64,000 nt of DNA from Nonomuraea thailandensis (GTDB lineage Bacteria; Actinomycetota; Actinomycetes; Streptosporangiales; Streptosporangiaceae): contig NZ_JAMZEB010000002.1 of the NCBI RefSeq assembly GCF_024172165.1, positions 4,485,501 to 4,549,500 on the forward strand. The letters are read 5' to 3'. The notes under the pieces are model-generated. The model did not search any database, was not told the DNA's origin, and saw only the letters and a list, made by a program, of their open reading frames with translations. The first letter of the stretch is position 1. The number at the start of each line of letters is the position of its first letter. Shown here piece after piece: positions 42,699 through 50,917 of the stretch. A program made the position numbers and the translations under genes.

Positions 42699-43163
42699 TC
42701 ACGTTAGCCGGGGCGCCGCGGCCTGCGCCGCTCTCCGCCTGATCGGCCGCGTCACCTGCTTGGCGACGCACGACGGCATGCCCGCGGTCGCGCGGGCCGC
42801 CTCCCGCCGGTAGACGGTCGGCGGCACGCCGACCAGCTCGGTGAAACGGGTGCTGAAGGTGCCCAGCGACGAGCAGCCGACCGCGAAGCAGACCTCGGTG
42901 ACGGTGAGGTCGGCCCGGCGCAGCAGCGCCATCGCGCGCTCGATGCGGCGGGTCATCAGGTACGCGTACGGCGACTCGCCGTAGGCGCGCCGGAACTCGC
43001 GGCTGAGATGGCCGGCCGACATGTGCACGCCGCGGGCCAGCGCCTCGACGTCCAGCGGCCGCGCGTACTCCCGGTCGATCCGGTCCCGTACGCGGCGCAG
43101 CCGCGCGAGGTCGTTCAGGTGGTGAGCCGTGGCCAGGGCGCGGCTCCACGAGGGATGGCACAT
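42699..43163 (-). CDS. short AraC-family regulator
   Basis: 154 residues from ATG 43163. The two HTH motifs are present (LARGVHMSAGHLSREFRRAYG and VTEVCFAVGCSSLGTFSTRF), ending in the family segment FTELVGVPPTVYRR. No N-terminal effector domain is present, as in small AraC regulators paired with glyoxalase-like genes. An open frame continues upstream but overlaps the divergent regulator. It likely controls the adjoining VOC gene. Confidence 0.88.
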   Translation of the reverse strand: MCHPSWSRALATAHHLNDLARLRRVRDRIDREYARPLDVEALARGVHMSAGHLSREFRRAYGESPYAYLMTRRIERAMALLRRADLTVTEVCFAVGCSSLGTFSTRFTELVGVPPTVYRREAARATAGMPSCVAKQVTRPIRRRAAQAAAPRLT

Positions 43164-43265
43164 GCGGCTGACGGTACGTGCGGGCGCGCGGCCCGTGCTT
43201 CTCGATTCCTGACCGGTCGCGGGGCGCCGCCCGGACGCGGCGGGCAAGTGGGGAAAGCTCAGGAC

Positions 43266-44186
43266 ATGGACGAGCCCCCAGTCGATCGTGTCGGCGCGCA
43301 GTTGCACTTCACCGAGGGCACGGTGGCCTACGCCGGGCACTTCCTGCACGAGCGGCGGCACCCCGTGCACACGCACAGCTTCATCGAGGTGGTCATGGTG
43401 ACCGGCGGCGAGGGCGTGCACGTGTCGCTGGCCGGTCGCCGCCCGCTGGCCGTCGGCGACGTCATCCTGCTCCGGCCGGGGGTCTGGCACGGCTACGAGG
43501 ACTGCCGGCGGCTCGACGTGTACAACTGCTGCTTCTCCAGCGAGCTGTTGCGGCACGAGCTGGCCTGGGCCCGTGAGGATCCCCTGCTCAACCACCTGCT
43601 CTGGACCGGGCCCTACTCGCTGCAGCGCCGCGGGATGCTGACGGCCCGGCTGGGCCCGGCCGCCGTGGCCGAGTGCGCCGAGCCGCTGGATGCGCTGGAC
43701 CGGTTACGGTTCCGGCCGCCGGGCCCGTACCGGAGCGAGATCATCGGGCGGCTCATCCAGTTCCTCGCCCGTCTGGCCCGGCTCGTGGACGGCGACGCCG
43801 GCGGGGCGTCCGCGGGGCACTGCCATCCGATGGTCGTGCGCGCCATGCGACTGCTGGAGGCCGAGCCGACGCATCCCTGGACGCTCGCGGAGCTGGCCGA
43901 GCGGCTGCACCTGAGCCGCGGCTATCTGGTGCGCCGGTTCAAGGCGGAGACCGGGCTGCCGCCGATGGCGTACCTGTCGCGGTTCCGGGTGGAGCGGGCG
44001 GCGGCCCTGCTGCTCCACAGCGATCAGTCCATCACGCAGATCGCCGAGGCCGTCGGCTGGCCGGACGCCAACAACTTCGCCCGCCGGTTCAGGGCGCACT
44101 ACGGGATGAGCGCGTCGGCGTACCGGGCGAAGTTCAGCCGCACCGCGGTGCGGCTGAACTCGTGGGTCGCGGAGGAGGCGGGCTGA
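43266..44186 (+). CDS. AraC-family regulator with cupin sensor
   Basis: 306 residues from ATG 43266. An N-terminal cupin domain (HPVHTHSFIEVVMVTGGEG, GDVILLRPGVWHGYEDC) is typical of RhaS/AraC sugar sensors, followed by the double HTH (LAELAERLHLSRGYLVRRFKAETG and ITQIAEAVGWPDANNFARRF). It ends 2 bases before the convergent GH3 gene. Being next to a rhamnoside cluster, a sugar ligand is plausible. Confidence 0.9.
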   Translation: MDEPPVDRVGAQLHFTEGTVAYAGHFLHERRHPVHTHSFIEVVMVTGGEGVHVSLAGRRPLAVGDVILLRPGVWHGYEDCRRLDVYNCCFSSELLRHELAWAREDPLLNHLLWTGPYSLQRRGMLTARLGPAAVAECAEPLDALDRLRFRPPGPYRSEIIGRLIQFLARLARLVDGDAGGASAGHCHPMVVRAMRLLEAEPTHPWTLAELAERLHLSRGYLVRRFKAETGLPPMAYLSRFRVERAAALLLHSDQSITQIAEAVGWPDANNFARRFRAHYGMSASAYRAKFSRTAVRLNSWVAEEAG

Positions 44187-44188
44187 GG

Positions 44189-46453
44189 TCAGCGCAGCAC
44201 GAACCGGTCCCGGAGGGTGGTGTCGAACGACGTGCCGACGCTGACGTGGTAGGCGCCCCTGGCCGTGGTCCACCTGCCGGTGGCGGCGTTCCAGTACTGC
44301 AGCAGGTGCAGGTCCGCGAGGTCCGCCGGGCTGAGGTCGATCCGCACGGTACGCGACTCGCCCGGCCGCAGGGTGACCTTCTGCCAGCCCAGCAGCCGCT
44401 TGGACGGCTCGTCCGCGGCGGCCGGCAGCTCGACGTAGGCCTGCGCCGTCTCGGTGCCGGCCCGTCCGCCGGTGTTCGTGAGGCGGAAGCTCACCCGCAG
44501 CCCGCCCCGCGCGGGCGTCACGTCGAGCCTGTCGTAGGCGAAGGTGGTGTAGGTGAGGCCGTGCCCGAACGGGAACAGCGGCTCGATGCCCTGGGCGGCG
44601 TACCAGCGGTAGCCGACCTGCAGTCCCTCGTCGTAGGCGACCTGCCGCGGCTCGGTGTTGCCCGGCGGGCGCACGACCGAGCCGTCGGAGAACGTGCCGG
44701 GGTAGCGTCGGGGGTCGCCGGCCGTCGGCAGGTCCGCCTCGGAGCGGGGGAAGGTGTGCGTCAGCTTGCCGGACGGCGCGGTGTCGCCCCACAGCAGCGC
44801 GGCGATCGCCGGGCCCATCTCCTCGCCGGCGTACCAGACCTCCAGCACGCCCTTGACCGCGTCCAGCCAGGGCATGAGGACGGGGCCGCCGGTCTGCAGC
44901 ACGACCACGGTGTCGGGGTTGGCCGCGGCGACGGCCGAGACGAGGGCGTCTCCGCCGGCGTCCAGGGAGATGTCCGGCCGGTCGGCGAACTCGCCCTCGC
45001 GGTAGTGGCCGAACACGATGGCCACGTCGGCGGCGGCCGCGGTGGCCGCCGCGGCGGTGAGGTCGCCGCCGTCGGCGTAGGTGACGGTGGCGCCGGCGGC
45101 CTGGGCGCGGGCGGTGATGGCGTCGAGCGGGGCCTTGGCGGTGCAGGGGATGCCGGGCGCGGTGTGCAGGCAGACGCTGGAGGCGTCGATGTCGCCGGTG
45201 GCCGGGGTGTTGGCCGCCGTCGGGCCGATGACGGCGATCTTCCTGGCCGACCGGGTGAGCGGCAGCACGCCGTCGTTCTTCAGCAGGACCGATCCCCGCT
45301 CGGCCAGCTCGCGGGCCAGCGCCTGGCTCCGCGGGGTCGAGACGTCGGGGTCGGGAGCGCTCAGCCGCGGCACGTCGAACAGGCCGGAGGCGAGGTGGGC
45401 GCGCACGATCCGGTACGCGGCCTCGTCCACGTCGGCCTCGCTGAGCCGGCCCTGGGCGATCTGTTCCTTGATCGCCATCGGGGTCCAGTAGCGCCAGGCG
45501 TTGAGCTCCTGGTCCAGGCCGGCCCTGAGCGACGGCGGGTCCTGCGTAAGGTAGTGGCGCGCGCCGAAGTCGGTCACCACCCAGCCGTCGAAGCCGATCT
45601 CCCGCTTGAGTATCCGCCCGAGGAGCTGGTCGGAGCCGCACGCCCAGTCGTGGTCGACCTGGTTGAAGGAGCACATGACGGAGCCGACGTCGCCGCGGTC
45701 GATGGCGATCTCGTACGGGAGGGTGTAGATCTCGCGCAGCGTGCGGGCGTCCACGTTGGAGGAGCTGTTGTTCCTGTCGATCTCCTGCTCGTTGGCGACG
45801 AAGTGCTTGAGCTGGGCCTGCACCGGCTCGGCGGGGTTGGCGCCGACGCCCTCGCTGTACGCTCCGGCCATCAGCCCGGACAGCACCGGATCCTCGCCCA
45901 GGTACTCCGACGTGCGCCCGCTGCGCGGGTCGCGGCCGGAGGCGATGCCGGGGCCGAGCAGCACGTTGCGCTGTTTGCGCCAGGCCTCGTGCGCGATCGC
46001 GGCGCCCTTCTCGTGCGCCAGCGCCCGGTCCCAGGAGGACGACAGGGACACGTTGGCCGGGAAGACGGTCACCCCGGCGCCCGCGCCGGCGATCGCGGAG
46101 GGCGCGTCGGTGTACTGGATCACAGGGGTGCACGGCACCTGCGGCGGCATGGTGAAGGTGACGGGGACGAACTCGCCGGGCGGCAGCTCGCGCGGGGCGG
46201 CGGTGGTGAACGTGGTGCGCGCCGGGTCGTTGGCCGAGTGCTCGTCGAGCCAGCGGAGCTTCTGGTCCAGGGTGGAGGCGGCGAGCAGCGCGCGGGCCCG
46301 CCGCTCCGGTGACTTGGTCCGGTCCATCCACGGCACGCCGGCGCAGTCGTCGCGGACGGCAGCCGCGCCGGCGGAGGTCAGGTGCACTGCCGGCGCCAGG
46401 ACCGCCAGCAGCGCCACGACCAGGGCGGCACGCGGTAAGTGAGGTGCTTTCAC
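44189..46453 (-). CDS. secreted GH3-family glycosidase
   Basis: 754 residues from GTG 46453, with GGAAGG 6 bases upstream. A Sec signal peptide (KAPHLPRAALVVALLAVLA) leads the protein, so it acts outside. The GH3 TIM barrel includes LLGPGIASGRDPRSGRTSEY, LKHFVANEQE and GWVVTDFGARH, whose Asp (about residue 294) is the nucleophile. The second domain (VLLKNDGVLPL, AIVFGHYREGEFADRPDISL) supplies the acid/base, and a fibronectin-III-like end (GRAGTETAQAYVELPA) follows. The exact substrate is open (beta-glucoside or beta-xyloside). It lies downstream of the LacI gene on the same strand. Confidence 0.92.
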   Translation of the reverse strand: MKAPHLPRAALVVALLAVLAPAVHLTSAGAAAVRDDCAGVPWMDRTKSPERRARALLAASTLDQKLRWLDEHSANDPARTTFTTAAPRELPPGEFVPVTFTMPPQVPCTPVIQYTDAPSAIAGAGAGVTVFPANVSLSSSWDRALAHEKGAAIAHEAWRKQRNVLLGPGIASGRDPRSGRTSEYLGEDPVLSGLMAGAYSEGVGANPAEPVQAQLKHFVANEQEIDRNNSSSNVDARTLREIYTLPYEIAIDRGDVGSVMCSFNQVDHDWACGSDQLLGRILKREIGFDGWVVTDFGARHYLTQDPPSLRAGLDQELNAWRYWTPMAIKEQIAQGRLSEADVDEAAYRIVRAHLASGLFDVPRLSAPDPDVSTPRSQALARELAERGSVLLKNDGVLPLTRSARKIAVIGPTAANTPATGDIDASSVCLHTAPGIPCTAKAPLDAITARAQAAGATVTYADGGDLTAAAATAAAADVAIVFGHYREGEFADRPDISLDAGGDALVSAVAAANPDTVVVLQTGGPVLMPWLDAVKGVLEVWYAGEEMGPAIAALLWGDTAPSGKLTHTFPRSEADLPTAGDPRRYPGTFSDGSVVRPPGNTEPRQVAYDEGLQVGYRWYAAQGIEPLFPFGHGLTYTTFAYDRLDVTPARGGLRVSFRLTNTGGRAGTETAQAYVELPAAADEPSKRLLGWQKVTLRPGESRTVRIDLSPADLADLHLLQYWNAATGRWTTARGAYHVSVGTSFDTTLRDRFVLR

Positions 46454-46572
46454 GTGGGGCCTTCCAGGCTGTGAGGGTTCGGCCAAGCCACATCCTGCGT
46501 CCCCTCCCGGCGGCCAGCTAGGCCGAGGTGCGCCAGAGCTAGCACGAAATGCACCCCTCGCGCGGCGGGCGG

Positions 46573-47613
46573 CTACGCTTCCGCCGGAGGCGCCGTGGAG
46601 CGGCGGGCCACGAGGGTCGGCGTGACGGAGAAGCGCACCGCGGCGGTGCGGCCGGCGATGCGTTCGAGCAGGAGCCGCCCGGCGGTCTTGCCCATGATGG
46701 CGCCGTCCTGGTCGATGCTGGTGAGCGCGACGTGGGCGAGGCCGGTGATGCGGGCGTTGTCGTAGCCGGCCACCGAGACGTCGCCGGGCACGCTCAGGCC
46801 CGCCTCGTGGATGGCGGCGAGCGCGCCGAAGGCGGCCTGGTCGGCGCCGGCGAAGACGGCGGTGGGGCGGGGGTCGCGGGCCAGCAGCTCGCGGGTGCCC
46901 TCGTAGCCGCCCTCCTCGGTGTAGGAGGTGGCGGCGATGGCGATGTGCCCGGCCAGGCCGTGCTCGGTCATGACCCGCTCGTAGGTCGTGGCCCTGATCG
47001 TGTGCAGCAGGGTCGCGGTGCGGCCGCCGAGGGCGTCCTTCTGGGTGATGTGCGCGATGCGGCGGTGGCCGAGCCCGATGAGGTGCTCCACCACCAGCTC
47101 GGCGCCGACCTCGTCGTCGTCGAGCACGCAGTCGTACAGGGCGGAGCGGTCGTGGCGGCCGAGCACCACGAGGGGGGTGTCCCTGGCCAGCTTCTCCAGC
47201 TGTGCCCTCGTGCAGACCGGGGCGACCCAGAGCACGCCGTCCACCTGCCGGTCCACCAGCGCGTCGCTCGCCCGGCGCTCGTCGGCGGGGTCGCGTCCGC
47301 CGCTCTGGACCATGATGGCCTGGTAGCCGCTGGCGGAGATCTCCTCGGTCAGGCCGTCGATGATGTCGGCGAAGAACGGGTTGCGGATGTGCGGCAGCAG
47401 CACGCCGATGGTGAAGGTGCGCCCGCGCATGGCCCGGGCGGCGTGGTGCGGGCGGTAGCCGAGCTCGTCGATGGCGGCCTGCACCTTGGCCCGCATCGCC
47501 TCGCTGACGCCGTAGGCGTTGCGCAGCACTTTCGACACCGCGGTGGTGGACACCTGGGCGTGCCGGGCCACGTCCGTGATCGTCACCCTGCGCTGCCGGT
47601 CTCGTGTGACCAT
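46573..47613 (-). CDS. LacI-family regulator of the rhamnoside cluster
   Basis: 346 residues. The HTH and hinge are VTITDVARHAQVSTTAVSKVLRN and RPHHAARAMRG, with a full sensor domain (FAGADQAAFGALAAIHEAGL, SVAGYDNARITG). It is divergent from the ABC-binding-protein gene, and three LacI-type palindromes lie in the 232-bp gap, so it should repress the importer and GH78 genes and perhaps itself. The GH3 gene follows 119 bases downstream. Confidence 0.92.
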   Translation of the reverse strand: MVTRDRQRRVTITDVARHAQVSTTAVSKVLRNAYGVSEAMRAKVQAAIDELGYRPHHAARAMRGRTFTIGVLLPHIRNPFFADIIDGLTEEISASGYQAIMVQSGGRDPADERRASDALVDRQVDGVLWVAPVCTRAQLEKLARDTPLVVLGRHDRSALYDCVLDDDEVGAELVVEHLIGLGHRRIAHITQKDALGGRTATLLHTIRATTYERVMTEHGLAGHIAIAATSYTEEGGYEGTRELLARDPRPTAVFAGADQAAFGALAAIHEAGLSVPGDVSVAGYDNARITGLAHVALTSIDQDGAIMGKTAGRLLLERIAGRTAAVRFSVTPTLVARRSTAPPAEA

Positions 47614-47673
47614 GTGCCGCCTCTCCTCGTCCCGACGACGCCAGATTGTACGGATCCGCCGCTCCCGGCGCGA

Positions 47674-47689
47674 TGGGTAACGTTACCCA
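47674..47689. promoter_or_regulatory. perfect LacI-type operator 1
   Basis: TGGGTAACGTTACCCA is a perfect 16-bp palindrome with a central CG, the classic form of a LacI-family operator. It lies nearest the divergent LacI start. Confidence 0.7.
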
Positions 47690-47736
47690 GCCCTGCCGAA
47701 CAACCTCCGAAGCAGCATCCCCTCCGACGCCAGTAA

Positions 47737-47759
47737 CGATGGGAAACCGTTACCCATCG
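47737..47759. promoter_or_regulatory. LacI-type operator 2, extended by one base
   Basis: CGATGGG (47737-47743) and CCCATCG (47753-47759) flank AAACCGTTA, giving a palindrome like operator 1 but with an extra central base. It shares the GGG-N-AAC/GTTACCC half sites with operator 1. Confidence 0.6.
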
Positions 47760-47765
47760 AACCTC

Positions 47766-47794
47766 TTGACGGTCGGCGGGGTTACGCCTACGTT
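47766..47794 (+). promoter_or_regulatory. candidate promoter of the rhamnoside importer operon
   Basis: TTGACG (47766-47771) and TACGTT (47789-47794) are exactly 17 bases apart. The operators lie just upstream and downstream, so repression by looping or blocking is likely. Confidence 0.55.
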
Positions 47795-47813
47795 AACTCG
47801 CATCGGGGGGCGC

Positions 47814-47827
47814 TTAAAACGTTTCAA
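47814..47827. promoter_or_regulatory. LacI-type operator 3, downstream of promoter
   Basis: TTAAAACGTTTCAA is a 14-bp palindrome (one mismatch) with central CG and a different half site (TTRAAACG) from operators 1 and 2. It sits between the promoter and the GTG start, so it may bind the same LacI protein weakly or a second regulator. Confidence 0.5.
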
Positions 47828-47845
47828 CGAACCCGGAGGGGCGTT

Positions 47846-49153
47846 GTGAAGACCTCGCACCGCATGACAGGAACGGCCCTGGCCGTTCTCGCGATGGCGG
47901 CTCTGACCTCGTGCGGCTCCGGCACCGGCGCCGAGCCGGCGGCCGACGGCACGACCACACTGAAGTTCCTCATCGACAACAGCCAGGCCACGGTGGACAC
48001 CGCCAAGGCGCTCACGGACGCCTTCATGAAGGCCAATCCGACCATCAAGGTGGAGACGGAGACACGGCCGGGCGGCAGCGAGGGCGACAATATCGTCAAG
48101 ACCCGGTTGTCCACGGGCGACATGTCAGATGTGTTCTGGTACAACTCCGGGTCGCTGCTCCAGGCGCTCAATCCGGCCCAGACCATGGTGGACCTGACCG
48201 GCGACCCGGTGCTGCAGAACGTGCAGAAGGACTTCCTGCCCGTGGTGAGCCAGGCCGGCAAGGCCTACGGTGTGCCCGCCGGCACGGCCATGGGCGGCGG
48301 CATCCTCTACAACCGCAAGGTCTACGAGCAGCTCAAGCTGGAGGTGCCGAAGACCTGGGCCGACTTCATGGCCAACAACGACAAGATCAAGGCGGCCGGG
48401 ATCGCCCCGGTGATCGGCACCTTCAAGGACACCTGGACCTCGCAGCTCTTCGTCCTCGGCGACTACTACAACGTGCAGGCCGCGGTGCCGAGCTTCGCGC
48501 AGGACTACACGGCCAACCAGGCGAAGTTCTCGACCACCCCCGCGGCCATGGCCGGGTTCGACCACCTGGCCGAGGTGCACGCCAAGGGTCACATGCAGGA
48601 GGGCTTCGGCTCGGCCACCAACGACCAGGGCATGAAGATGCTGGTCGAGGGCAAGGGCGCGCACTACCCGATGCTGAGCGCCCAGCTCCCGCCGCTGGTG
48701 GCCACCATGCCGCAGGCCGCCACCGACGTGGGCTTCTTCGGCATCCCCGGCGCCGACGCGGCCAAGAACGGAGCCACGATCTGGGAACCGGCCGGCATCT
48801 ACATCCCCAAAACGTCGGAGAACGTGGACGCGGCCAAGAAGTTCCTGGCCTTCGTCGCCTCACCGGCGGGAGCCGAGGCGACCAACAAGGCCGTCCAGCC
48901 GGCCGGTCCGTTCCGGATCCAGGGGGCCAAGCTGCCCGAAGACGCCATTCAGGTGGCCAAGGACCTTCAGGTGTACGTGGACGAGGGCCGCACGGCGCCG
49001 GCGCTGGAGTTCGTCTCCCCGGTCAAGGGCCCGTCGCTGGAGCAGATCACCGTCGCCGTCGGCTCCGGCCTGACGCCGCCCGCCGAGGGCGCCGCCCAGT
49101 ACGACAAGGACGTGGAGAAGCAGGCCAAGCAGCTGGGGCTGGCAGGGTGGTGA
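47846..49153 (+). CDS. ABC sugar-binding lipoprotein (rhamnoside cluster)
   Basis: 435 residues, GTG start behind GGAGGGG. A signal peptide with lipobox LTSC is followed by a family 1 solute-binding fold (LKFLIDNSQATVDTAKAL, VFWYNSGSLLQAL, YGVPAGTAMGGGILYNRKVY). It captures an oligosaccharide outside the cell for the two permeases. The downstream GH78 gene suggests rhamnose-containing substrates. It overlaps the next gene by GTGA. Confidence 0.93.
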   Translation: MKTSHRMTGTALAVLAMAALTSCGSGTGAEPAADGTTTLKFLIDNSQATVDTAKALTDAFMKANPTIKVETETRPGGSEGDNIVKTRLSTGDMSDVFWYNSGSLLQALNPAQTMVDLTGDPVLQNVQKDFLPVVSQAGKAYGVPAGTAMGGGILYNRKVYEQLKLEVPKTWADFMANNDKIKAAGIAPVIGTFKDTWTSQLFVLGDYYNVQAAVPSFAQDYTANQAKFSTTPAAMAGFDHLAEVHAKGHMQEGFGSATNDQGMKMLVEGKGAHYPMLSAQLPPLVATMPQAATDVGFFGIPGADAAKNGATIWEPAGIYIPKTSENVDAAKKFLAFVASPAGAEATNKAVQPAGPFRIQGAKLPEDAIQVAKDLQVYVDEGRTAPALEFVSPVKGPSLEQITVAVGSGLTPPAEGAAQYDKDVEKQAKQLGLAGW

Positions 49154-50085
49154 CCAGGCAGGACGCCGGGCCCCGCACGGGGCCCGGCCCGGCACCGGGG
49201 CCGGGCCATGCCCGCGTCTCCCGCCGCAGGCGCGACTCGGCCTACCCGTACGCGCTGTACCTGCCGGCCGCCGTCGTGTTCGTGGTCATCTTCCTGGTGC
49301 CGACGGCGATGGCGTTCTACTTCGCCCTCACCCGCTGGACGCTGTTCGACAGCGAGTTCGTCGGCCTGCAGAACTTCCGCGACTTCCTCGCCGAGCAGAA
49401 CCTGCGCATCGGCTTCCAGAACACCATCGTCTACGCCGTCCTCACCAGCGGCCTGAAGGTCGTCCTCGGCCTCCTGCTCGGCGTCCTGCTCACCAGCAGA
49501 CTCCGGCTGCGCGGCTTCCTGCGCTCGGTGGTCTTCTTCCCGACGCTCGTCTCCACCGTGGCCGTCGGCATCACCTTCGCCATGCTGCTCAAGCCGCAGA
49601 CCGGCCTGGTCAACCAGGCTCTCGCGCTGGTCGGCGTCGACGGCCGCGACTGGCTCGGCGACGCCACCACCGCGTTGCTGTCGGTCGCGCTCGTGGACGT
49701 GTGGAAGGGCGTCGGCCTGGCCACCGTCATCTACATCGCCGGCATCATGTCCATCCCGACCGAGTACTACCAGGCCGTCGCCGTCGACGGCGGCGGCGCC
49801 TGGCACCGCTTCCGCCACGTCACCCTGCCGCTGTCGTGGCCGGCGACCTACTCGGTGATCATCCTGTCCTTCATCGGCGGCCTGCGCTCCTTCGACCTCA
49901 TCTGGACGATGACCCGCGGCGGCCCCGGCTTCACCAGCGACACCATCGCCTCCATCATCTACAAGCAGTACCAGGCCGGCTTCTTCGGCCTGTCCACCGC
50001 CGGCAACGTGATCCTCTTCATCGTCGTCACGGTCATCGCCGTGCCGCTCAACTACTACCTGGGCAAGAGGCAGGTGGCCGCATGA
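49150..50085 (+). CDS. ABC sugar permease, MalF type (rhamnoside cluster)
   Basis: 311 residues with a Pro/Gly/Arg-rich cytoplasmic N-terminus and six TM helices. The EAA loop region is TEYYQAVAVDGGGAWHRFRH, with Gln in place of the usual second Ala. GTG 49150 overlaps the binding-protein stop, and its own stop overlaps the next permease (ATGA). Confidence 0.92.
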   Translation: MTRQDAGPRTGPGPAPGPGHARVSRRRRDSAYPYALYLPAAVVFVVIFLVPTAMAFYFALTRWTLFDSEFVGLQNFRDFLAEQNLRIGFQNTIVYAVLTSGLKVVLGLLLGVLLTSRLRLRGFLRSVVFFPTLVSTVAVGITFAMLLKPQTGLVNQALALVGVDGRDWLGDATTALLSVALVDVWKGVGLATVIYIAGIMSIPTEYYQAVAVDGGGAWHRFRHVTLPLSWPATYSVIILSFIGGLRSFDLIWTMTRGGPGFTSDTIASIIYKQYQAGFFGLSTAGNVILFIVVTVIAVPLNYYLGKRQVAA

Positions 50086-50909
50086 AGGCACTGCGCAGGC
50101 TGAGCGGGGAAGCCGTCGTGCTGCTCCTGGCCACCGTGATCTTCCTGGTGCCGTTCGCGCTCATGCTGCTGACCGCCGTCAAGGACCAGACGCAGGCCAT
50201 CGACCTCGACTTCGCCTGGCCGACGAGCTGGCCGGTCGTCGAGAACTTCATGGCCGTGATCGAGGCCCGCGACTACGTGCTGTTGCGCGCCTACGTCAAC
50301 AGCACGATCATCACCGTCGCCTCGGTCGCCCTGCTGGTCGTCTTCGGCGCCATGGCCGCGTTCGTGTTGCAGCGCCGGCCCGGCAGGGTGGCCAGGCTGG
50401 CGGACTTCCTGGTGCTGTCCGGGCTGATCATCCCGCCCGCGGTGGTGCCGACCATCTGGCTGCTGCAGGCGATCGGCCTGTTCAAGACGCTGCCCGGGAT
50501 GATCCTGGCCGAGGTGGCCTTCCACCTGTCGTTCGCGATGCTGCTGTTCCGCGCGTTCATCGCGGCGATCCCGCGCGAGCTCGACGAGGCCGCCCAGATC
50601 GACGGGTGCAGCGGCTTCCGGCTGTTCTTCCGGGTGATCTTCCCGCTGCTGCGGCCGGTGACCATCACGGTCATCCTGGTCAGCTCCGTGAACATCTTCA
50701 ACGACTTCGTCAACCCGCTCTACCTGCTGCCCGGCGACGAGAACGCCACCGTGCAGGTCACCCTCTACAACTTCCAGAGCCAGTACAACACGCAGTGGAA
50801 CCTGCTGTTCATGGACATCGTCCTGATCACCATCCCGCCGCTGCTGCTGTTCGTCTTCTTCAACCGCAAGATCGTCGCCGGCATGACCGCCGGCGCCATC
50901 AAGGGCTAA
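50082..50909 (+). CDS. ABC sugar permease, MalG type (rhamnoside cluster)
   Basis: 275 residues, six TM helices; EAA loop LDEAAQIDGCSGFRLFFRVI. It completes the importer channel. Its stop is followed after 8 bases by the TTG start of GH78, so the four genes form one operon. Confidence 0.92.
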   Translation: MKALRRLSGEAVVLLLATVIFLVPFALMLLTAVKDQTQAIDLDFAWPTSWPVVENFMAVIEARDYVLLRAYVNSTIITVASVALLVVFGAMAAFVLQRRPGRVARLADFLVLSGLIIPPAVVPTIWLLQAIGLFKTLPGMILAEVAFHLSFAMLLFRAFIAAIPRELDEAAQIDGCSGFRLFFRVIFPLLRPVTITVILVSSVNIFNDFVNPLYLLPGDENATVQVTLYNFQSQYNTQWNLLFMDIVLITIPPLLLFVFFNRKIVAGMTAGAIKG

Positions 50910-50917
50910 GGAGCGCC

